Positions 10,698 to 23,304 of a stretch of DNA of 64,000 nucleotides are shown in pieces. The stretch's first letter is position 1. Each line of letters starts with the position of its first letter. The translations under genes were made by a program, and so were the position numbers. The DNA comes from Amborella trichopoda. Its lineage: Eukaryota > Streptophyta > Magnoliopsida > Amborellales > Amborellaceae. Under the pieces are notes generated by a model, which ran no database searches, was not told where the DNA came from, and worked only from the letters and a program-made list of their open reading frames with translations. The stretch is from NCBI RefSeq assembly GCF_000471905.2, contig NW_006497600.1, positions 71,359-135,358 on the forward strand, written 5' to 3'.

Positions 10698-13600
10698 CAA
10701 TCATTTTATCTAATTCCCTGGAAGAATGTAAAAGCCCAAATTTCAGATAAATGTGTGCATCAAGAGAGAACTACCCAGCTTTACAGAACCGAACCTCGGT
10801 TTTTCTTTGTTCAATATTTTTCAGTTAACTAATCTCCCTAGTATAAGAATTCCAATTGATAACAATTCACTGTGTGCGTTTTTGCACATTTCACATACCA
10901 ATACACAGGTAACTGATCAAATAACCAATGCTAAATAGAAAGCACATACCATTCATAGATACGCTGTAGTCCACCTTCAGAAATACTATCCCAATGAGCA
11001 GGGTTTTTCTTTGACTTCTCAAAGAAATCGACCATAAGCTCAGCTGCCTTATCTCCATGGTAGGGGTCGATATGGAATCCAGAGCTCCCATGAACTATAA
11101 TCTCAGCAGGCCCACCATTTACAGTGGCAAAAGTGGGTAGACCACAAGTCATGGCTTCCACAACAGTAAGCCCAAAAGCTTCATAGAAAGCAGGCTGAAC
11201 AAAGAAAGATGCGTAAATTTAGCATAAATGCAGAGATCACTTGCAACACCTTGCAGTACTTAATACAACTAACAGTCCATTAATACAGCATATAAAAGAT
11301 GCTGTGTGATTTTGAATAAAAATGGGTATGAAATGATTTGGCTGTTGTAACAATTTAGTAAGTTGTAATTCTAATTTCAGATGTCAAACCAACCACTCCC
11401 AAAATAAGCCATGATAAGTGCCACCCACTTTTGGGAAGGTTAGACATTTCCTATGACAAAGAATGACTTGGATGCATAATACTTTCAATATGCATGAAAA
11501 TCATGTAGCTCCACAAGCAACCCCAAACACTACCAATAAAAAGCAGTAATAAGAAATGCCACCCACTTATGAGGTCGAATTTTTCCTTCAAATAGAATGA
11601 ATTCGAAGCATAATAATTTCAACATTTTTGAAAATCACATAGTTCCACAAGCAACGCTGACCATTACCAAGAAAAGTGATGGGCCAAACATACTTATCAT
11701 GTTTTTCATGGAATTAAAAGCCCACAATCTCTCTCTTGTAGGTAGTTTTTAATTGGGGTGCTTTTGTGGAGTTTTAGAGAGGGTTCCGGACCATCTTCTA
11801 AAGTAATTCCCTAATTCCCAAACGTTCAAAGAAAGAATATGTCATCTAAAGGTTCATGGGGGTATAGAAACATGTACCTGTACAAAAGCACCCCTTGTGT
11901 CTGCTATATAACGGTAGACCTCACCATTACGCACCCTATTCGTCTGGGAACATATCCAACGGAAATCACCATTCAAATTGTATTGCTTCATGAGGTTATG
12001 CATTTTCTCAATCTCAGATATTTCTTCTCTATCACTAGATTTCTTCACATCAATGTAGCCTGCAACCACCACAAGGTTAACAAGCTCCCTAAGCTTTGCA
12101 TTCTTCCCAAATAACTCGACCAGCCCCGATATATTCTTGACACGATCAAGTCTAGCCATTGAAAATATAAGTGGCTTTTTCCGGTCATTGAGAACACCAC
12201 TGAAAAAACACCACTAAAGCAGTCAGTAAAATTGCTATGACACCATATAATCACAAGAGAGTAACAAAAAAGCCCAAGTGCGTTTGAAGCTTCATTGATG
12301 AGAAAAAAATAATACTCACACATGCTCGTCATTCTGAACTGGACTGTAGAGCATTTCTTCAATTGAGGGGTGGAGAGCAGTGAGACGCTTTTGCTTCTCA
12401 GTGAATGGGAAGTAGATGCTCATGTCGGCTCCTGGAGAAACAATGTTGAATTTGGGATCAAAGACATCAATCCCATGAACCACACGATAAAGGCCAGGAA
12501 GAGTGAAGGCAGTGTGACTCTCATATTGCCCTACTGTATCTTTGCTGAATTGACAAAGAGAAATACATAATGTCAGCATAAAGAGAAATACATAATGTCA
12601 GCATAAACAAGAGACAAGAAAAACGCTTTGAAGTCCAGAGTTCCAAATATAAACTAGATGCATTTTAATGCAATATTGGAATGGGAAAGAATAAATACCT
12701 TCCTGCAATCTCCTGGTATGTACTGGTGATAATGAAATCAGTATGGTTCATTGCAATAAGATCAGCCGTAAATTGGCACGAAAAATGGTACTTTTCATCA
12801 AATTTTCTCCAATATATATCGGAATCTGGATACTTAGTTTTCTCTAAAGCATGAGCAATGGTGCACTGCATAAAAGAAATAACTGTCATGGAAAGCACAG
12901 ATGCAACCTTTTTTCCTTAAGCAGAGATGCAAATTTTGGACAAGTATGCAAAAGCTCAGAACACTAACCTGTGTAACTCCTAGCTTGTGCGCCAGCAAAG
13001 AAGCCACAAGGTTTCCATCACTGTAGTTGCCAATGACGAGATCTGGCTGCCCCTGTAACTCTGCGGCGATCTCGTTTGCCACTTCCTGAGAAGTAAATCA
13101 TCGCATTGAATTTTGAGGAAATACACCAGCTATAAATAAAAGGATCACATTCATGCACCCAAAGCCCCACTTATTTGACCACAGAAAACAAGTTCATCAA
13201 ATATAGCACCCCTTAGAAGTTTTGCAGGTGTTACATTGAAACCTTTATATGTGCATAATTGCTTATGAATGGCCAACATGTGAAATACATGTAGGCATAA
13301 TTTGGTCATTTACATGATTACATTTCATTGTATCTCATGGAAACATACATAAACATTATTCCCTCATTATGCAAGTATGCAATAATTTTCATCTGAACTG
13401 GCCTAAGTGATGGGAGTCCCGCGAAGAATGTGATGTGGAGATGTAGTTTATTCATTAAAAAGAAAAAATTTAATGGCCACAAATTCTACAAATAAAAATT
13501 AAAAAATACCATAAATGAGAGAGATCCATCAACTTCCTAGAAAAAGAAGCCTCCCTATTGCTGAAAGGCCCTGGACAACCTTACAGGAAAATAAATGACA

Positions 13601-15757
13601 GAAGAAAGTAAATAGACTTAAATAGACCAAGTTTTACCTCTGTAAAAGTCTCCAAGTAAGGCCATACATCAAAGCGTGAGATCCAATGACGTAGAATTCC
13701 TTTCTCAGTTCTGAAGGGCACCCGCAATATATGAGTGTGCTGCGTTCCACTGATTCTTTCCAAACGTTGGTTGCAAGTTGTTCCTCCTGCTTCAGGTATC
13801 AATCGAGTCACCTGGGTTCATAAGCAGAACAAAAATAAATAAATAATCACTCTGAAATCAGGTCCATAGTTGCCATCTATGAAGGTGAAACAAAGAAGGG
13901 AAACGAGAATAAACCACAGACAAGAACATGAGAAAAGTAAAACATGATCCCAGGATCCCCAGGTTTGATGGGAAAAAAAGGTATGCAAACAAGAGAGAGA
14001 GAGAGTTTTGGCATCTAGAAGGAAGTCTTCTTAGTTCCCAAGGGCTTGCAATCATGTAGAAAAATCATCATCAAAACAGCACTTACCACAAGAATTCGAG
14101 GAGTGATATCAAGACCTTGCTGCTTTATTTTGAGAAGCATTTCATTCTCCAAAGCACGAACTTGATCCAGAATATAAACAATCTGCAATGAATTTGACCA
14201 AAGGATATTCACTTCAGCAAATGACTTTATAGGTTGAACCTTGTAATTTAACACAAATTAAAAGGTAAAGAGTGTGAAATAATCAAATGAGAATCTACCT
14301 GCCCTCCAGTGTCAGGCAACCCCAGCACATTAGCTTGGCCAAAGTATCCATGAGGAGAAAGAATTACAACATTAAAGACCATAGGAATCAAGCCCAAAAA
14401 CTTCTCCAAGGTTGATGGATCAGGTGCCTGAAGGATATCTAGAAGTAAATGAATCATCTCTGAAACACGCTGCGCTTTATCGCCCCACCCCTTCTCCAAA
14501 CCCATTTCTTGGAATCTGCATATGAATGGGACATTAAGCACGTCTTTAACAGTCCTATACAATAAATATATAACCCCCAACATCTATTAATAGAACAGGA
14601 AATGCTGAGAGACTAAGGTGATGATTACTTGTGCTCAAAGCTTGAGTATGGTGTATCTGGTGGGATCTTTGACAAATATTCTTCAGCCTTAACCAAAGCA
14701 GACTGAAGGCCCGACAAGCTATGAATTCTATCATTCAGCATCATAACCTACACATGAGCTATGAATGTCAACCCTTTAACCCCGACAACTGGTAGAAAAT
14801 ATGAAATTTTGAAATGATGTTTATCACCACAGCTCTTTTCTGTTATTATTTATTATTAATTTCTCAAAGCAGGAAATTTCATCAAGAGAATACATCTCAA
14901 TCAATGTTGTAGCAATCAGCCAATTGAATACTCAATGCAAGATACATTTAAAGCAGGAACTCCAAAAACTATCACATGACAAGGAGCGCTCTGAAGAACC
15001 CAGTATAGTTAAGAGGTAGAAACTATCACATACCAAGGAGGGCACTGAAGAAATAAATATAGATAAGTGGCAGAAACTTACATTCCCCTTGTAATGATGT
15101 GCTCGAAGGAAATCGACCAAAGGCTGCATACTCTCTCTTTCATTAAACAATTTTGAAGAAAGGTGGCGATTGAGGAACTGTACACCATTGCCTATGGATG
15201 ATGAACGATTAGGACGAGGAAATGATGCATTGAAGGGCTCAAAGTCCAGCTCAAGCACAAAGTTATCTTGGCAGCTGCATTGGACAAAGCACGTAATCAT
15301 TCATATGCAAATCACCAATGAATCAACGCCTCGTCCATATCATATCATATTATGGTATCGGCATAGGTAAAGATGAAATGTAGTAAACAACAACTAGAGA
15401 AAGGATCAGAAAGAATTCCTAGAGAAGCAAAAAAGTAAGTACAAAAGACGAAAAAGAACAGTAGCAAATCAATGCCAAAAATAGTTGAAGGTCCTTCGGC
15501 TCACGAAACCAATGAAAGATAATTACCTTCCATCTACAAGCTCTTCTTTGAAACGCAGATACTCAGGTACAGTCAACTGCTCCACGACTAGTTCATGTAC
15601 ATTAACACGAACATATTCCCAGACCCCAGGCCTGGGGCGAACAGCTAGTGCCACCCATGGAGGTAGAACGATAGCTTCCTGTAACGTTTGAATGAGATAT
15701 TGAACTTTCAAGCATAAGTAAATGTGATGTAAGGAGTTCCAGCTATAAGAAACTTAG

Positions 15758-15799
<42 letters not shown>

Positions 15800-16599
15800 C
15801 TCTATAAAATCACCTGGGTAGATCTCAAAACATCTCCAAAGAGCCCCTGACTGAGCTTTTGTCTGTCTTCCTCCGCAATCACCTTTTCAAACTCATCTAG
15901 CAACTGATGAGGTTGCAAAATTCCTTTCCCTTGCTCCACATACCTGGACTCATTCAAGATTGTAAGCAGAAAGAGATTATAATAGGTTATTTCATGGGTC
16001 AAGCTGCACCATAGAAAAGGAAAAACTCGCAACTACAAAACTTTCCGAAAAAAAATGGTCACACCATATGTTGTTTCTCAATAGACTGACTTTTATTGCA
16101 AAATGGAAACAGAGTAAATGATGTACATTCTTCTACGTTGCGAAGCTTATGTAAATTACTCATCGGCGACCACCATATCCACACCATTGGGAATGAGAAT
16201 TATGAGATACATTATAACCACAGATTAATGGTATCATCTATAAATGCATTAAGTTAAATTGTTACCAATGGCAAAAATTTGGTTCTCCAAATAGGGTACT
16301 CTGATTCTTCAATGCATAAGAGACCGATCCATTGAAATGGAAAATAAGCACAATTAATAGTGATCCCCAGATTGATACATATGCAAAAACAATACCATCC
16401 TTTATATGCTAACCGCAGAGTTTACAAACTAACTTGATACATTATAAACAAGATTATCTTTTCGCTAAGGCGGGGAATAGCGAAGGTTAAGAGGCTCAAA
16501 CCTGGAAAGAAGGCAAACCAACTCGTTGCGATGAGCGGAAAGGGTATCTTCAACTCTCTCCCTCATACTTAGAACACGAGTCAACCTGCGAGTAGCCAT
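9323..16599 (-). CDS. SUS: Sucrose synthase (15 coding exons, 810 aa)
   Basis: Cytosolic/membrane-associated enzyme: sucrose + UDP to fructose + UDP-glucose. Exons: 16599-16502, 15943-15814, 15678-15527, 15274-15082, 14747-14629, 14515-14299, 14182-14087, 13811-13638, 13085-12969, 12865-12699, 12544-12320, 12199-11878, 11194-10950, 10024-9886, 9361-9323. All junctions are GT-AG and they sum to 2,433 nt with no break. The N-terminus [16 protein letters not shown] carries Ser11 in RVLS, the CDPK site that controls turnover and membrane binding. The cellulose-synthase-binding-like N domain is followed by a GT-B glycosyltransferase: PDTGGQ at 298-303, R579 and K584 in [10 protein letters not shown], and the E-X7-E pair at E675/E683 in [16 protein letters not shown]. 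The end is LAIDGPL. Length is typical (about 805-815). The N-terminus looks more like Arabidopsis SUS2/SUS3 than SUS1/SUS4. The start codon is preceded by a 5'UTR acceptor. Confidence 0.96.
10274..10364. repeat. GT/GA microsatellite in sucrose synthase intron 13
   Basis: A (GT)n stretch at 10274-10290 passes into (GA)n interrupted by GATATAGA and GTGTGA at 10291-10364. A second (GA)n lies across the gap at about 10661-10695. Confidence 0.9.
10463..10578. other. Assembly gap (116 N) inside sucrose synthase intron 13
   Basis: Run of N between exons 13 and 14. The bases on both sides (about 10366-10462 and 10579-10660) are odd strings of ACGT/GTAC/GACG, unlike any other sequence in the window, and are flanked by GA microsatellites. 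They are probably low-quality consensus rather than genomic sequence. The exons are unaffected. Confidence 0.95.
15762..15797. repeat. (GA)n microsatellite in sucrose synthase intron 3
   Basis: About 18 GA units immediately upstream (plus-strand sense) of coding exon 2; on the coding strand it is (CT)n shortly after that exon's donor. Confidence 0.9.
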
Positions 16600-16625
16600 G
16601 GCTAGCTTACCCAAAATCCTTTACT

Positions 16626-18740
16626 TCTGCAAACAAAATCAATAAAACCAACAAATCTTAGGTTAACAGTAGCTCAACACGTTAGATTAAAAGCAACATT
16701 AGCATAATTGGCATATTGCTTATTTGTAGGGCGAGAGAGTGAGAGAGGCTTTAAAGAAAGTAATGATGGTGAAATCACCAAATGACACACCCCCAAACTT
16801 TAAATCTGCACCAGAAAGCATGTGGAGTTCATTTATACAAGTATAAGTAATAAAGTATTGAATGGCTATTTAAAACAAAGGTTGACCAGAGAGTTTAAAA
16901 TTGACTAAACTTTTCAAAAAACATCTAGAGAGCCTCTGAAATTTGAGCCTTGCACGCAAACATGATAGAGACTTCGACGATGAAGGAGCAGAATTTCAAA
17001 CCAAAAAAAGAAAAGATAGCCACGTAAAGAAATGCAACAAATCTGACCCTGAATGATAGATGATCCGCTACAAATAAAGTGAATAAATATAGGGTAAGTA
17101 TATAATGAGACCATTTACCTTTGGTACAAAGTAGTCACAATTGATCTTGACCATTGGATGTGAGAGTGGGTGGCGGCATTTATTTAATTGACCAAGGTGA
17201 AAGTTCAAATGAATTTTTTTTGAACTTTGTAACACATCCAAACTATTAAATTTCACATCCAATGGTGGTAACTATTAAATTTCACATCCAATGGTGGTAA
17301 GGAATTGCAACCTCCCTATATTAAAGGTAAATGGTCTCATTGCATACGATCCCATAAATATAAGATGGTTAATATTTTCTCAAAGCACAATACTTTTCTC
17401 CCTTTTTCATCATTAATGCTAAAATCACTTTAAAAATAGCAAAAGCGCAGTAATTGCAAAAACTTCAAACAGAGTTTATTTCATCAGAGTAAAATAACAA
17501 ATAAAATGGAAAGGATGGAAAGGTGTAGCCGTATAAGGTTAAGACAAAAATGTTCCAATTGAAGTAAGTTTAACAGAAAGTTAAACAGAGTACAGAGAAA
17601 GAAACTTCACGTGAAGGGAATTAAAGTTGGATCTTGGGGGCAATATTTACCTATAAAATCTTGAAAATAAAAATCGTGTACATCGAATGGAGAATGAGAG
17701 ACACAATATATATAGGGAGCAAAAGATATGCCAAAGCGAAATTCCTTTTTCACAAAACGTTTCTTGCCTGAAATGAAAAGCCATCACATGGAAGGTCAGA
17801 AAGGGAGAATAATTTTACAGAAAACAAACAGCCAGTCGTCCAAAAAGCAAAGGGAATTTGATTACTTTTAAAGAATCTCCAAAAGTAGAACAACTTCACT
17901 TGGAGAAAGAAACAAATTTCATCAAAAAGGAAAAGGAAATATGCGAAACAATGGAAGGTGGCCACAAAAGCAATCAAATTTAATTCAAAGAAGAGAATCA
18001 GGACTCATGGTCGAAAAGATAAATTGTACAGTTAAGGAAAGAAAGTATCACATGAACTCATAGGAAGAACAGGGTATAAAATGCGGTGATCAATGATTGA
18101 CTCTCTTTTCAAATATCAGGAGAAAAATAACTGTCTGCAAAAGAAATTAAGGAATAAGATAGGAAAAATGTTCTGGATCCTTGAAAAAGAAAACTGGAAC
18201 TAAAAATTCATTTTGACAAAATTCATGATCATTTCCTTTGCCAATTGAAGGCCATATGAGCCAAGAAAATAGAAAAAATAATTTCATTTTCGATAGACAA
18301 AAATAATAATATAAACTTCAACTGCATTTCGTCCAAACAACCATTTCTAGCACATATTCACTGCAAATCGAAAAGAGCATCAGAAGAAAAAAAACAATAA
18401 CAGTTCACAGTTCACTTCACTTACTAGGAGAGATGAACCACATCAACCAAAATTTTAGTGGAAATCGTTTTTATAGAGAGAAATGGGAAGCTAAGACCGA
18501 GAAAACTCACAAAATACACAGTAGAACTCAAATTCCACCCCAATTTCCCAAAATGAAAATTCAAAAATCCTAATCGCAACTTCTCTGAAATTCATAGCCA
18601 AAAGCAATTATAACACGAGATCAAGCAACTATTACCTCTAAAAATCACTCAATCAAACCAAACGAAGAATCACAGAGCCGAAACACTCAAGAAAACGTCG
18701 ATGATCAAACAAACGATGATTCAACGCTTTGTTCTTGTGG
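16626..18740 (-). other. 5'UTR exon and 2-kb leader intron of the sucrose synthase gene
   Basis: Exon 1 (about 18740-18636) ends AG|GTAAT. The next acceptor, TTTGCAG at 16628-16627, lies 27 bp before the ATG, so the intron is 18635-16627. A long first leader intron is a usual feature of plant SUS genes and often raises expression. It carries a Mutator-type MITE at 17092-17353. Remaining open frames (e.g. 17750-17977) have no coding features. Confidence 0.7.
17092..17353. mobile_element. Mutator-type MITE in the sucrose synthase leader intron
   Basis: 262-bp element with terminal inverted repeats of about 31 bp. The left starts GGGTAAGTATATAATGAGAC; the inverted right end starts GGGATCGTATGCAATGAGAC; both continue CATTTACCTTT. 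It is flanked by a 9-bp direct repeat ATAAATATA (17083-17091 and 17354-17362), the target-duplication size of Mutator-like elements. About 30 bp (TATTAAATTTCACATCCAAT...) is tandemly doubled inside it at about 17241-17300. A second copy lies at 55113-55330. Confidence 0.85.
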
Positions 18741-18764
18741 CGATTGGCGTCAAGAGTGGCTCCC

Positions 18765-18803
18765 TTTTATACAGAATCGGGCCTCAGTCAGGCCGCTGAT
18801 TGG
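18765..18803 (-). promoter_or_regulatory. Core promoter of sucrose synthase: TATA and CCAAT boxes
   Basis: Minus strand: TATAAAAGGGA with the TATA at 18771-18765, and a CCAAT at 18803-18799, 28 bp further upstream. A start site about 30 bp after the TATA falls near 18735-18740 and gives a 5'UTR exon of about 100 nt joining the donor at 18636/18635. Confidence 0.65.
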
Positions 18804-19530
18804 GTGACTCTATCTCTGTTTCCGTGAAGTCATTACCATTAGCGGTTTCCGACACCGGTTTAGGATTCGTAGGGTCCCCGCCATTTCCATCACAGTACCA
18901 GTACGCCATTACTTTATTAATTCCCAAGATTTTCTAGGTCTTTTTTTTGTTTTTTAGAAGCTTTTCTAGAGCTTTTTTTTTAGGGCTTTAATTATTAACT
19001 TTCAGGTGATTCTCTGGTTTTTCGCTTTCCTACGTTCAAATGACAATCTTTTCTTTTTTTTTAATCATTTCGAAACTTTTTCTTTTCTTTTCTAAATCTA
19101 TATTGCACGTGTTTTTTCTGTGTTTTATTATCCTTAAACACTTTGATTTAATTCCATTTTGTATTTTATATTTTGTATTTTATATTTTGTATTTTAAGTA
19201 AGCTCTCCGTACCGGAACTAAGAACCTTATCCATTGCACTTAATTTTTCGAGTGGGAGTGTGGGACCCGCGAAGGCACTTTCCCATAGAGGTGAGAGAGT
19301 ACAAAAACGCGGGCCCAAATACCCTAAACATCTGCGCTAATGACGGGATCAGTGCACTGACACGAGAATTTTACAGTTGGCGCTTGTGGCAAGCTCCCGC
19401 GGGTGCGTACTGTACGATAACTCTCTCCGGCAAATGTTTCACATGGATTGCGAGAAACGTAAAAAAAAAAGAGAAAAAAAAAAAGTAACCCATTAATGGG
19501 TGTCCAATGGTGCTGATGAAGATTAAAAGG
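18804..19530. other. Upstream region of sucrose synthase
   Basis: Moderate-GC stretch at 18800-18930, then T-rich DNA and a short GC-richer patch (19240-19450) with GGGACCC and GGGCCC. It may hold upstream control elements, but I see no specific site I can defend. Confidence 0.3.
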
Positions 19531-19534
19531 GTGT

Positions 19535-19940
19535 GCTCTGTATAAGGTTGCAACCTTAAACAATTAAATTAAGTCACATGACTGAATAATGTCATAAATA
19601 TAATTTTATTATCAAAAATTATTTTATTTTCATATCAAATTATAAAATTCTAAACTCCAAAATAATTCAAATCACGTAAATATATATGCACTTGAAAATC
19701 TTAAAAATAGGCTGTCCAGGTAATGTGTTGCTATTACATTATTTTTAGGATTCAAAATTTGTTTTACTTTTTGTATCCATACATCTCTATCAATTATTTT
19801 TAAGATTCGAAATATTTTTTACTTTCAATATTCATACATCTCTATCAATTAGAGGGTTTTCTGACATTAAAACAAATTTTTATGATGGATTTTTGAGGTG
19901 CACTTTAATTCTACATTTTAAAGTTCGCAACATTATATAA
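19535..19940 (-). repeat. MITE family A, copy 3
   Basis: Opposite orientation to copy 2. The left plus-strand edge is TATAAGGTTGCAACCTTAAA with the palindrome AAGGTTGCAACCTT at 19544-19557. The other edge is GAGGTGCACTTTAATTC then AAAGTTCGCAACATTATATAA. It lies directly next to copy 4. Confidence 0.6.
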
Positions 19941-19947
19941 TAGATGT

Positions 19948-20328
19948 GGTTTCTATAAGGTTGCAACCTTAAACAATCCAATCAAGGCGCACGTCTAAAA
20001 TTTATCATAACATGTAATTTTGGTGTAAAAAATTATTAGAATTATCTCAAAATCTATTTTCATATTTAATTATAAAATTTTAAAATTAAAAAATAGTTAA
20101 AATCAATAAGATCTATAAACAAATGAAAATCTTGAAAATAGACAGTCTAGATAAGGTGTTGCAAAATGAACTATTTCTTGGTCTCAAAATCTTTTTTTTT
20201 TTCATATTCATACATCTCGGTGTCGAGATGATCAATTAGAGGGCTTTTTAACTTCAAAAAAACTTTTTTCGATGGATTTTTGAGGTGCACCTGTAATTCT
20301 AAGTTGCAACCTTATATAACCTTTTTCC
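19948..20328 (-). repeat. MITE family A, copy 4
   Basis: Same orientation as copy 3. The palindrome AAGGTTGCAACCTT is at 19957-19970 at one end and AAGTTGCAACCTT at 20301-20313 at the other. The internal CATCTCGGTGTCGAGATG core is almost perfectly self-complementary. Length about 380 bp, non-coding. Confidence 0.7.
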
Positions 20329-20497
20329 TTATATAATTGTTTCCGTATTTAAAGGTCGAACCCACCAATGGAGCCATTTACACTCCTTCCATCACCATCC
20401 ATTTGATTAATTTTAAGGCTAATTAACTTAACCATATTGTTGGGTCATGGCATCGTTTCCCAACAATGTTTTACTTGTAACATGAATGCTCAATTGG

Positions 20498-20785
20498 AGC
20501 TGGCAATGCACTAGATGATCCGGATTGATACGGTCGGCTTTAAAAAAAGTAGGGCTTGGATCACAAATTATGCCTTGAGGGTCAGGCTAGAGCTAGGGTC
20601 ATGCCACCATAACTTGAGGATTGGGGACCTGGCCCGGCCTGATCCTTTTTTTTTTTCTCTCTCTTATATTTGGCGCAACCCAGTCCTAATTAGGCCAAGG
20701 CCAACCAGGCTCAGCCTGGCCCTATAGGAACTAGGGTCAGACTAGAGTCAAGCTGCCTTGCCCATTGCCACCTCTAGCTCTATAT
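20498..20785. repeat. MITE family B (hAT-like), copy 2
   Basis: Ends GAGCTGGCAATGCAC (left) and, inverted, GAGCTAGAGGTGGCAATGGG (right), with GGCCAAGG/CTGGCCC blocks between. About 290 bp, no coding capacity. Confidence 0.5.
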
Positions 20786-20808
20786 TGCATATGCAATAAT
20801 ATACTTTA

Positions 20809-20962
20809 TCGGGCAAACAAACTATTTTAGAGGATTTTTATATTTTTAAAATTTCTTAATCCAAATTAGATAAGAATTCCAGGATCGGGCAAACGAACTA
20901 TTTTAGAGGATTTTTATATTTTTGAAATTTCTTAATCCAAATCGGATAAGAATTCCAAGAGG
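20809..20962. repeat. Tandem duplication of about 74 bp
   Basis: The block ATCGGGCAAACGAACTATTT ... GATAAGAATTCCAGG occurs twice head to tail with a few differences. Confidence 0.85.
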
Positions 20963-22165
20963 GGGAAACTAATTTTTTGGGTAGCCCATTATGTGGTGTA
21001 GATTGAAAACCACATATATGGGGTCCTACCACCACGGCCCGACCCCTTTACTAAAAATACTAGAGTTCCTAAACACTCAAAGCTACACCACAGAAATTGC
21101 ACTTAGTGCAAATCCGAAAAGACAGAAAGCCAAAAACCATTGTTGGTCCCCATTAGTGCGGTCTTTGTCGCTTCGCTTTTATTCCACATGTTTTTTTTGT
21201 TGACATTCCATTTATTTCACTTGTGAACTACCATAATACAACTTCACATGTTGTGAACTATCATTTATTTCACATGTTGCCCCCATAATATCTTTGTTTT
21301 TTAAAAAAAAAATTGTAGTTTAAGGTTTCTTGCTTATGTAGTTTTTGAAATTCCACAAAAGAAACCAAAAGCCCTCATAATATGTTTAAATTCCTCCATG
21401 AAGTGTGAACATCGAATTTTAAATGAGTTTTCTTGGTCAGACATTGCATAGATGCGCTTAGGGACCTGCCATAATTTAAGGGACTAGCTGGGACGAAACG
21501 CTCACCCAAAGGAATTGGGGGCTTTTAAGGTTGAGCGTCTACTTATTGTGCGTGAAAGTTTTAAATCCAATGGGTTAATATTTGATAAATAAAAGATAAA
21601 AAATAAAACATCAAACACATACTACAAGAACACAAAGATCGAAGTAATTCACCTTAAAAAGGTTATATCTAAAGGCACGACAATATAAAATTTACTATAC
21701 CAATGAAAATTACATCAAATATTTTGGAACAAGCCTCGACAAAAAGCCAAATTGAGCAAACATTTTTAAACTACTATCCCTTTTTTTTACTTCTGGCAAC
21801 CATTACCGACAACACCGGATAAAGACAAGAGAGCAACCTTCTCTTTACTTCTGGTAACTATTATTGACAACACCAGATAAAGATGAGAAAGCAACGAAAA
21901 ATTGATTTTATTTCTAACTAAAAAGAAAACAACCCAAAATATAATCGTTTCCCTATCAGAAACTATAAAAAACAAGCTTCTCAATCTTAAAGAATCTTCA
22001 GGATTAACCATCACAATGTTTCTTTTCATAGGAAGCTCTCGTCTCTCTTAGAGGAAATCTTGCATCTTAGCACAAGAAGCTTTGCTCCCCTCTCTCTCTA
22101 GAACCACCATTCTGATATGGTGACTTAAATAGGGCACACAAATTCTCTGCAGTTTCATCTCATAT
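20963..22165. other. Intergenic, no gene seen
   Basis: AT-rich. The only structure is a partial tandem duplication at 21787-21890 (TACTTCTGGCAACCATTACC / TACTTCTGGTAACTATTATT blocks). Open frames carry no recognisable domain. Confidence 0.35.
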
Positions 22166-22172
22166 ATATATA

Positions 22173-22563
22173 TAATGGGAAAAGTTTATATAGAGCCGAA
22201 GCTTTAAACAAGCAAATTTGAGCGTACCCCAGAAAGTTCACTAGACGAGGTTGTTTTGATGCCCAAATATCTTCAAATTTATCATCTCAACATCAAGTTG
22301 CATGGACATGAGAAAAAAGCGGATTTCAAGTTTTGAAAATAGTGTATTTTTGTAACACATTTTTTTACATTCAATTTTCAAGATTTTCATATATTTATGG
22401 ATCTACACTATTTTTTAAGCTTTAAACTTTATAAATAAAGATCAAAATATATTTAAGACTATTACAAATATTTTAAGGCATTGAAACCACATTTCTCGAC
22501 ACTATTTGAAGTAGGCTCTAATTTGATTGTTTAGAGCCTAGGCTCCATACAAAGCGCACCCAC
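22173..22563 (+). repeat. MITE family A, copy 5
   Basis: Left: GGGAAAAGTTTATAT then AGAGCCGAAGCTTT (22192-22205). Right: TTTAGAGCCTAGGCTCCATA (palindrome 22533-22546) then CAAAGCGCACCC. Possible target duplication ATATATAAT / ACATAAAAT (7 of 9 identical) just outside the GGG and CCC ends, which would suit a Mutator-like origin. Confidence 0.65.
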
Positions 22564-22564
22564 A

Positions 22565-23300
22565 TAAAATTAAGAGTCCATACTACATAAAAAACTTCCT
22601 ATTGATGTTACATATATCTCAAAATACCAAGAGATATATCCAAGAGTCCGAATTCTTTTTTGGATTTTTATTTCTTTATCAATCCCACAAAATATAGGAA
22701 TATCTCAATCCAACAAAAGATAAGAATATCTCAATCCTACATAATATAAAATTTTCTAATAGGGTAATTTTGGATGGCACCAAATCCAACACTACATTGC
22801 TTTCCGAAAGGTGGGTTTTTTATTCACTATAATTGAGGTCTCTCAAGTACTCAACCTGGAAGAGCTCCTTGCAAGGTATCAATTTTTAAGGTATGGTGCG
22901 AGTTTGGGTCCAACCCAACATTTCACACAATTAATGTGTCTCTCACTTGTCCATGAACAACCAAATATCCCAAATTATAAGCAAGTGTACCTAATTTGGG
23001 CCCTTCTTCACTTTGCGTAACATGGTGAGTACATGATGGGTGCTTTTCATTAGTGCATGTAGCATGCTTTTGCAGGATCATAGCATACATTTACTCTAAG
23101 TAAAAGAGGTACGTAATAGTATATTTCGATCTAATATTTTGAGATTTACGATAAAATCACTAGATGAGTGCTTTTCCAAAAAAAAAAAAAAAAGGGAAAA
23201 TAGAGCAGGTAGATCTGGAACATTGATATTTGGACAGTGCAGATATTTGATCATTGATAATAAAATAAAGTATATAAAAAAAAAGAAAACCATAACATGT
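22565..23300. other. Intergenic, no gene seen
   Basis: AT-rich; a tandem AATATCTCAATCC motif (about 22690-22740) is the only local structure. Confidence 0.35.
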
Positions 23301-23304
23301 GGCC

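Noticed and set aside
10416-10704. Open frames crossing the run of N
   Set aside because: They are built from N bases and microsatellite DNA inside a sucrose synthase intron.
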